Positions 57,650 to 64,000 of a stretch of 64,000 nt of DNA are shown here, piece after piece. The stretch is taken from assembly GCA_011009095.1 (NCBI GenBank), contig VTPC01000015.1:24164-88163 (forward strand), read 5' to 3'. Source of the DNA: Ignelater luminosus (lineage: Eukaryota > Arthropoda > Insecta > Coleoptera > Elateridae). Positions within the stretch are counted from its first letter, which is position 1. Each line of letters starts with the position of its first letter. The notes beneath the pieces are model-generated. The model was not told the DNA's origin. It searched no databases and was given only the letters and a program-made list of their open reading frames with translations. A program made the translations under genes and the position numbers.

Positions 57650-60180
57650 TTTTTCTGTAGAATTTTGCCACCTTTTTCTAAAACTTACCATATCCTTTTC
57701 TAGAGTGGATTAGTCTCTTTCCCCTTTCTTTTACAGTTTACTGTGTGGTTTTGTACTATTTAATATCTGTCCTATTTTCCTATTCTTGACTTTTCTTGTC
57801 CAGTCTCCTATTTTCATAGTCTACAGGTCTTGTTCTACTTTATCTTGCCACGTTATTTCTTCGTTTGGCTTCCACTTAGTAATTTTCCTGATCATTCTAT
57901 CATCTTCTCATTATGTCTTCTTCTTTCAATATCTGTAGTATTTCGTGATTCATGTGTGGTCTGTATTCTTCGTCACTGACCTTCTTCACTCCTCCATTTT
58001 TGCTTCCTGCTTGTATTCTACATTTTATCTCTTCACTTCTGTCATTATTACTTCTTAATTAGACCCCTAAATAGTTGAATGTTTTAACTTTCTCGAATTT
58101 ATATTTACCTATTTGTATTTCTTTTGCTGCATTTTCCAATTTTGTAAATGTTTCTGTTAGTCCACGCCTCGATCTTGATATTATTAGTTGGATTTCTTTA
58201 TTTACTGTAGTTCCGTCTATCTGTTTGCTCTACTCTATCTAGAGCAACATTAAATAATGTTTCCAACGGTGCATCCTTTTGACGTATTTCTATATTGACG
58301 TCGAACTCTTCTGTTTCTCCTTCATCATTTGTTCTTACTACTGCTGTTGTTTTTCCCATTGTCATTTGTATTGGTTTAATTAGCTTTTTGGGCATCTTTC
58401 TTCTTTTCAGGTCTTCAACTAGTTTCTTATCAAACGCTTGTTTAAAGTCTATGAATAGCATGCGCAGTTCTATACCTATTGTGTTCGTATGATTTTTCTA
58501 TTATTTGTATCATCACTTGCAGTACATCTGTTGTTGATCTTGGTCTAAATCCTATTTGATAGTCTTCAATGTTGTTTTCTGTATGTTTTATCAGTTCTTT
58601 TTGTCGTTGTTGTTTTGTTGGCTGAGGCTTCAGATATTGGCATAATTAGTATTTGTATGTTGTATTTAGCAATGCGATTCCTCTGTAATTACTACATTGT
58701 TCCATATCTCCTTTTTTGGTAATCATATTATAACCCTCTCTCTCTCTCTCTCTCTTCTATATTTCAGGAATTCCTCATTTATTTGGTCTTTGCGATTTTT
58801 AATTCTTGTTATTACTGTTCTTAGTTCTTTATATGTTGGATATGCTATTATTTCATTTTTTTTCTTCTGTGTTTTTCTCTTGTATCTGCTCTTCTTTATT
58901 TCTTTCACCATCTTCATTTAATAGTTTTTTTAAATGTTCTTTCCAAATGTTTTTAATCTTATCTTTTTCATATTATCTGTTTCCTAGTGCATTCTTCATT
59001 TCTCTTATCTTCACCGCGCTTATTGTTTTTGTACTCTTATTTGTGTATACAATTTTTTAATGTTGTTATTTTTGCTATTCCTTTTTAGTTCATTAATTAT
59101 TTCTTATATCCTTCTGTCTTCATACTCTGTGTGCTTCTTTTTTCATCTTTTTATATTTTTCAAGATCTTTTCCTGTTCATAACTATTTATTTCTTGCTTG
59201 TTTTTTGTATTCAACCGCTTCTTCACATTTTTTCTCATACCAATCCCCGTGCTTGTTTTTATTTTTATATTCTATTACTTTAGCTGCTCATTTCTGCACA
59301 TTCTCCCATTCTTTCTCTATTGCACTTTTCTCCTATTTTCTTTCTATTTCTGAGGCGGCTTTTTGCATATATTCTTCTTCTTCTTTTTCTGTATATATTT
59401 TCTTTATGTTCCTCTTTTTAATTATCTGTTTTCTATTTTCACATAATATTTTCTGTCTCGTTTTGCCACTACTAAAAAGTGGTCTGTGTCGGTGTTTGTT
59501 TCTCTAAACAATATTACGTATTTAGTTAACATTTTTCTTTTCTTGTTAATTAAAATATGTTCAATTTGATTACCTGTATTTGTTTCTGGCTTTATCCATG
59601 TCTGTTTAAGCTTAAACATAGTGTATGCCTTGTATGCCTCTATTACATTCACTTTTACCCCAACTGTATTCGTTATAAAGTCTTCGACTTTTTCTTCTTT
59701 GTGTTTCAATAATTTGCAGCCCTTTTATTACTATGTTATTGTTTCTTTTTTATTGTTCTTGTTTTTCGACTGTCTTCCACATTTTCTATTCTGGATCACA
59801 ACTGTTGCTTTTCATCACTTCATGTTTCTTCCTTTTTTGTCATTTCTTCTTTTAACTTCTCTATTTTTTCTTTATTCTGTTGAAAGCTATTTCTCTCCTT
59901 TCGCATTTCTCTAATTTCGCTTCTCATTTCTGTAATTTTCTTTATTAATTCATTCATTTCCGTTTCTGTATTACTGCAGTTTTCTTCTTTGTCTTCTTGT
60001 GCTCTAGTTGGAGATCTTAAAATCGTTCTGCTTCTTTAAAATATTTTTTTTATTTTCTTCAATGTCTTCTTCTAAGTTCTTTTCTCTTTTGCGTTTTACA
60101 CAGTCTATTATCCATGCACTTTCGCTTTATTATTGCCTTTATCTATGTCTATTTATATCTTTACGTTATTCTTGCACTTT
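57650..60180 (-). pseudogene. Decayed CR1/Jockey-like LINE lacking its YADD box
   Basis: From 60180 down on the minus strand: a basic coiled ORF1 part with NNNIVIKGLQ, then VEDFITNTVGVKVNVIEA. This joins directly to the endonuclease end (TNTGNQIEHILINKK; TDTDHFLVVAKRDRK), so most of the endonuclease is deleted. Then comes a lysine-rich linker, the reverse transcriptase start (KKGDMEQCSNYRGIALLNT; EDYQIGFRPRSTTD; MLFIDFKQAFDKKLVE; VNIEIRQKDAPLETLFN) and, after a small gap near 58190, SRSRRGLTETFTKLEN and KVKTFNYLGV. The YADD active-site block expected between these last two parts is absent. The long T-rich plus-strand ORFs across 57-60 kb are shadows of this A-rich coding strand. Confidence 0.7.
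58736..58755. repeat. CT microsatellite
   Basis: About ten CT units inside the LINE, encoding RERERER on its coding strand. Confidence 0.9.
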
Positions 60181-61771
60181 GCTATTATTTAAAATTTATT
60201 AATACGCCCCTGCAGTTTGTTTACAAACTACCTTTATCCGCCCGGTGCGCGCGCCACTTGTGCATGCTCGCGTTATCGTTTCCACTTCCACTCCAATTAT
60301 AGTTACTTGAAATGTTATTTTTCGTTATATTTGTTAACAATATTAATCTTTTTTTATTGTGTGCACGAGTTATCTCTTTTTGTCAATTTTTGGCTGGCGC
60401 CCGCACAGCAAATGCCTCTAAGATATGATCGAGTAGCAACTCCAATATTGATGACCTACTCCCAAAATTATTCTAAGTCGTTGGAAAGTCTAGAAATTTG
60501 TTTATTCGGTAAAAAGATTAGGAAACTTACCCAAAGACAAAAAGTCAGGAAAATTCTAATGAAGAAAAACTAAAAATTTCCAAAAAAATTCATGATGTAG
60601 GATCTGAATTCAGGGAACTAATTAATGACATAGAAAGTTATATTTTATCAAGCATGTGGTGTCAGTTTTAAGAATAGCAAATCTACTAATAATTACTATT
60701 TTTCACTGATATTAGTAATAAAGATTAATCAGATCCAAAGTGCATGTTTGATACAGATACATTGTACTCAAAAGTTGAAGTTAGAAGTATTTTCTCTCCT
60801 CCCTAGTTGACTGTTGAGTTTGCTTCTCTCAATGTTCATCATACCATCTGTAACTTAATACCCGACTTCATCTCTGGTTTTCTTCATTTATGCCATTTTC
60901 CTTGTATCTCTCTGTAGTACTAGTTCCCTCTTTTTGCTTCCTTTTTTCTTGATTTAACTATCTGAGTTCTTCTGTAGCATGTTTGCTATTTGGCATCTTT
61001 TGGTTTCAATTTGCACAAACCGTGTCAATTTCCACTAGATATTTTGTGATTTACTACACTGAATTCATTCTATCAAGAGCCAGAGAAGATTTAAATTAAA
61101 AATTTTTGGTCTTGCTTGTTTTATCTTATTATTCCTGGCATCTGGCAACTATTGGTAATTCTTTGATCTTTTTTGAACATGAAAATTTTAGTATAAGTGT
61201 TATATATCTTAGAATAGTTTATCTTGGTCAGGTTACGAGATATGAAGCTTTTCTTAAAGATAGGCTGGAAAAGTCAGGGAATTGGACGTCTTGGTGAAAT
61301 CTAAAGAAAATGCCCTCAACTCAACCATAGGCATATTTGTTTGATTTTAGATTCTATTTGGTAATTTAAGATTATTTTGATATTTGTAATAAAATAGCTA
61401 GTTTTGCTATTTTATTTTCAATATATTGAACTTAACATTGAAGATGCCATAAAAATGATACATTTTGATTTTACTAAATGGCAAACTTTTGCAATGATAA
61501 TATTAAAGAATTTATTTTTTTGTAACTTATTATAAGTTAGAAAGTTACATAGATGGGAGACACATTGCAGGTTATCAAGAAATTTGATTACGCATGTTTT
61601 GTCAGCTTAGAACTCAAAAGAGGAAAAAGAAGTTTGTTATTTTACTACAAGCAAATGGAGTAAATATTGATCCCATTCTAGCCATCAAAGAGATAGACAA
61701 AGTTCTTTTTTCATTTGTTTTTTTTTCAATCTGAGTCAAAAAAATGGTCTGGCACTGATATATTAAGAACC
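60181..61771. other. Non-coding stretch
   Basis: Begins with a GC-rich patch (CGCCCGGTGCGCGCGCC near 60240), possibly the 5' leader of the minus-strand LINE. The rest is AT-rich with no recognised feature. The ORF at 60217-60573 shows no motif. Confidence 0.35.
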
Positions 61772-61846
61772 TGTCACCAGGAATAAAGAGTTTATTCAGC
61801 ATTAACTTGTCAACTTGACTTTATACGAATTGTCAGAATGATTATA

Positions 61847-63140
61847 CGAGGGTGGTCTGAAAAGTTTCCGACCTAACAAAGATACAAGACATTTTTTCTG
61901 AAATTTTTTTTTTATTTTTCAATATAGTCTCCTTGTAACTCTACACACTTCTCCCAGCGATGCTGCCATCTCTGTAACCCGTCCAAATAGTACTCGGCAT
62001 TTTTCTCTGCAAAATAATTGTTCACGAAGGTGATTGCCTCTTTATTTGACGAAAATCTTTGTCCTCCGAGCGCAATTTTTAGATGAGGGAACAAAAAGAA
62101 GTCGCTTGGGGCTAGATCTGGTGAGTAAGGCGGATGGTCAAGCGGTTCAAACCGTAATTCGTGGATTTTCGCCAGGGCAACCGCTGAGGTGTGAGACGGT
62201 GCGTTGTCTTGGTGAAACAGGATTTTCTTTTTCTGCAAATGTGGCCGTTTTTTCGCAAGTTCTGCCTTCAGCTTGTCAAGTAATGATGCATAGTATGCTC
62301 CTGTAATGGTTTTTCCTTTTTGAAGATAATCGATTAAAATAACTCCATGACTATCCCAAAAAAACAGTCGCCATCACTTTCCCAGCCAAAAAAACAGTTT
62401 TTGCTTTTTTTGGAGCCGGTTCCCCCTTTGCAGTCCACTGTTTGGACTGTATTTTTGTTTCGGGCGTATAATGGTGTATCCAAGTTTCATCTACAGTAAT
62501 TAATCGGCGCCAAAACTCGGATTTATTTCGCCTAAACTGCGCCAAAAGAGCGTTGGAAATATTCATTCGAACACGTTTTTGGTCTAACGTGAGCAAACGC
62601 GGCACCCAACGCGCGGACAGCTTTCTCATGCCTAAATGTTGATTTAATATGTGACAAACACGTTCTTTTGACATGTTCATAACCTCTGCTATCTCTCTCA
62701 CTTTAATTCGGCGGTCGTCTAGCACCATTTGGTGAACTTGGGCGATGTTTTCGTCGGTAGTTGCAGTTTTTGGACGTCCCGAGCGTTCATCGTCTCCCAA
62801 GCTCTTACGGCCACGTTTAAATTCAGCAGCCCAAAATTTCACTGTGGTAAATGATGGTGCAGAGTCCCCATACACAGAATCAAACTCATCTTTTATTTGC
62901 GAAGGCGTATTGCCTTTCAAAAACAAATATTTAATGACAGCTCGATACTCGATTTTGTCAATTTTCACAAAAAAAGTCACATCAACTCACTCAAACGACT
63001 GTTACATAAAAACTGCGCGTCCAAAATGGCTGAAACTTTGGTGAGTAACTGTCAACAGATGAACAACGAAATTCAGTAGATTTTATTTACGAGTGCTGCC
63101 ATCTTCATGTTGAGGTCGAAAACTTTTCAGACCACCCTCG
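61847..63140 (-). mobile_element. mariner transposon, copy 2 (defective)
   Basis: 1,294 bp; TIRs of 28 bp with one mismatch, starting CGAGGGTGGTCTGAAAAG; TA duplications at 61845-61846 and 63141-63142. It is closely similar to copy 1 at 1406-2683 over its whole length but in opposite orientation and with different lesions, so the two are independently decayed copies of one family. Confidence 0.95.
61912..62962 (-). pseudogene. mariner transposase with lost start and one frameshift (copy 2)
   Basis: The N-terminal part (to 62351) reads KIDKIEYRAVIKYLF, then VREIAEVMNMSKERV, WVPRLLTLDQKRV and VDETWIHHYTPET. The expected ATG has become ATT at 62960-62962 (copy 1 keeps ATG). An A7 run at 62358-62364, against six in copy 1, shifts the frame inside the KVMATVFWD block. 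The second part (61912-62238) carries HQDNAPSH and YSPDLAPSDFFLF with 34 residues between the two aspartates, then ends GDYIEK and a stop. All three catalytic aspartates survive in two frames. Only these two lesions are evident, so it is less decayed than copy 1. The homopolymer shift could also be a sequencing error. Confidence 0.9.
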
Positions 63141-63142
63141 TA

Positions 63143-64000
63143 GTCATACCATTCTATTATACTGTATTGGACATTCTCCCCGTGTTATAGTCTTTAAGGT
63201 ACGATAGCAGATAACAAGTTCTTGTAGAACGTCTCAGTGGAATCGCTGGTGTATTTGGTGTATTCAACGATGGCGATTCCACCTCTACATTGTCAATATC
63301 GCCAACTAGAAGTTAAGACTGTTCTGAAAAAGTTTCAGTATTGAAAGATCGTCATTCAATTCATAATCTTTATCATTCTCGGTTTCATTTCTTTCTCGAC
63401 CGTCTGATAATGTTAAAAATGAAAATAATTTTTTGACCGATGGGTCATATTTGGAGTTTTTGGCCTGTCTTTTCATGAGAACAGGCCCAGGGTTCATCAA
63501 CCATGAATCACTGGGTGTGTAAACATACGCTGGTGAGGAATCGCATTTGTGGCCTTGTATACAAGCCAACGAATTGAATGAAGTGCGTTGTGAAAGGCTT
63601 CAAGTGCAATCTGTAGTCTTCTAGAGCGTCCCATTTAAGCGTTCTACTTGGCTATATCCATGCAGCTCCCCTATCTGAAAAGACTGAAAACAATCTTGAA
63701 TAGTTTAAAGAAAGTGTTAGCCGTAAGATCCGGAAACACAAAGGCAAAAGGAAATCGTGAGTATTCATCTATTATGGTTAACATTTATGTATTGATTTTG
63801 TGTGTTACTAGGCAGTGGACCCTTGAAGTCCACATTCAGCCTTTCAAACAGTACAGTCACTTTTATTACAGTACTTAGTGGAGTGCAAAAACGAGGTTTT
63901 AATTGTGAAGAACGGGACAGGTCGTGATAATGTTTCTAACTTTCTCAATAGAGTAAGGCATTTGCATGGTTCTTACCGGGACAGCGCTTCGGCAGCGGCG
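63143..64000 (-). pseudogene. Ty3/gypsy integrase region, running off the window
   Basis: The minus strand read from 64000 gives, in shifting frames: MQMPYSIEKVRNIITTC (end of the zinc-binding part), FERLNVDFKGPLPSNTQN with the first catalytic Asp, and a broken IDEYSRF-like piece. Then come VERLNGTL, ALHSIRWLVYKATNAIP-like sequence, SWLMNPGPVLMKRQAKNSKYD and RRSTRTCYLLSYLKDY. This is the order of the integrase core and C-terminal tail of insect Ty3/gypsy elements. Several stops and frameshifts are visible, and the middle of the core with the second Asp and the Glu looks missing or scrambled. Upstream pol lies outside the window. The tail stops just before the polypurine-like tract at 63174-63183. 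Described only as a decayed copy. Confidence 0.7.

Larger units (their letters stand above)
61772..63173 (-). mobile_element. Probable 3' LTR of a Ty3/gypsy element, split by a mariner
   Basis: On the minus strand the integrase tail is followed by a purine-rich ACGGGGAGAATG and TGTCC (63173), the usual order of polypurine tract and LTR start. Beyond the mariner (61847-63140) the minus strand continues with GTATAAAG, GAATAAACTC and GGTGACA (61772). These are possible TATA, polyadenylation and CA-terminal signals. Without the mariner and one TA the LTR would be only about 105 bp, which is short, so the far boundary is uncertain. Confidence 0.35.

Noticed and set aside
57292..60573. Many T-rich, hydrophobic plus-strand ORFs that look like small membrane proteins
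   Set aside because: They are antisense to A-rich LINE coding sequence; runs of TTT and CTT produce the apparent hydrophobicity.
1..64000. CRISPR arrays, bacterial operons, plasmid or phage features
   Set aside because: No regularly spaced direct repeats or prokaryotic gene organisation; the content is eukaryotic with splice signals and eukaryotic transposons.

Overview
The window looks like repeat-rich, AT-rich arthropod (most likely insect) DNA. The evidence is three mariner-family transposons, Ty3/gypsy and non-LTR retroelement remains, and exon-like islands with GT/AG borders separated by kilobases of non-coding sequence. I cannot fix the order of insect. There is no bacterial gene organisation. 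Host protein-coding content is sparse: a few orphan exon candidates (514-679, 6519-6617, perhaps 28167-28190), and one better-supported gene end (exons 46496-46537, 48341-48934 and 48995-49065) whose product I do not recognise.

Region by region: 1-1.4 kb holds one exon candidate. 1406-2683 is a broken mariner. 2.7-16 kb is mostly plain non-coding DNA with one exon candidate, a pair of tRNA-like (SINE-type) heads and a decayed Tc1/IS630-type transposase. 16.1-16.4 kb is a LINE endonuclease fragment. 21895-25796 is the most interesting object: a 3.9-kb DNA transposon with 30-bp terminal inverted repeats, an AGAT target duplication, about eleven copies of a subterminal motif (AAACCACGTAACTCC) and a transposase-like gene of a poorly described family, broken by only two small lesions. 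28-45 kb carries decayed Tc1-like, pogo-like, LINE and other transposase fragments. 46.5-49.1 kb is the host gene end. 50.3-54.5 kb holds small mariner-type non-autonomous elements plus a nearly intact irritans-like mariner (51422-52713). 55.1-60.2 kb holds two dead LINEs on the minus strand. 61.8-64 kb is a second copy of the first mariner, apparently inserted in the 3' LTR of a Ty3/gypsy element whose integrase runs off the window end.

The window is therefore largely a record of transposition. Its elements range from ancient fragments to copies with one or two lesions. The host exons appear to be spread through large introns filled with these elements. Calls rest on reading translations, splice signals and repeats by eye; family names come from motif memory, not searches.
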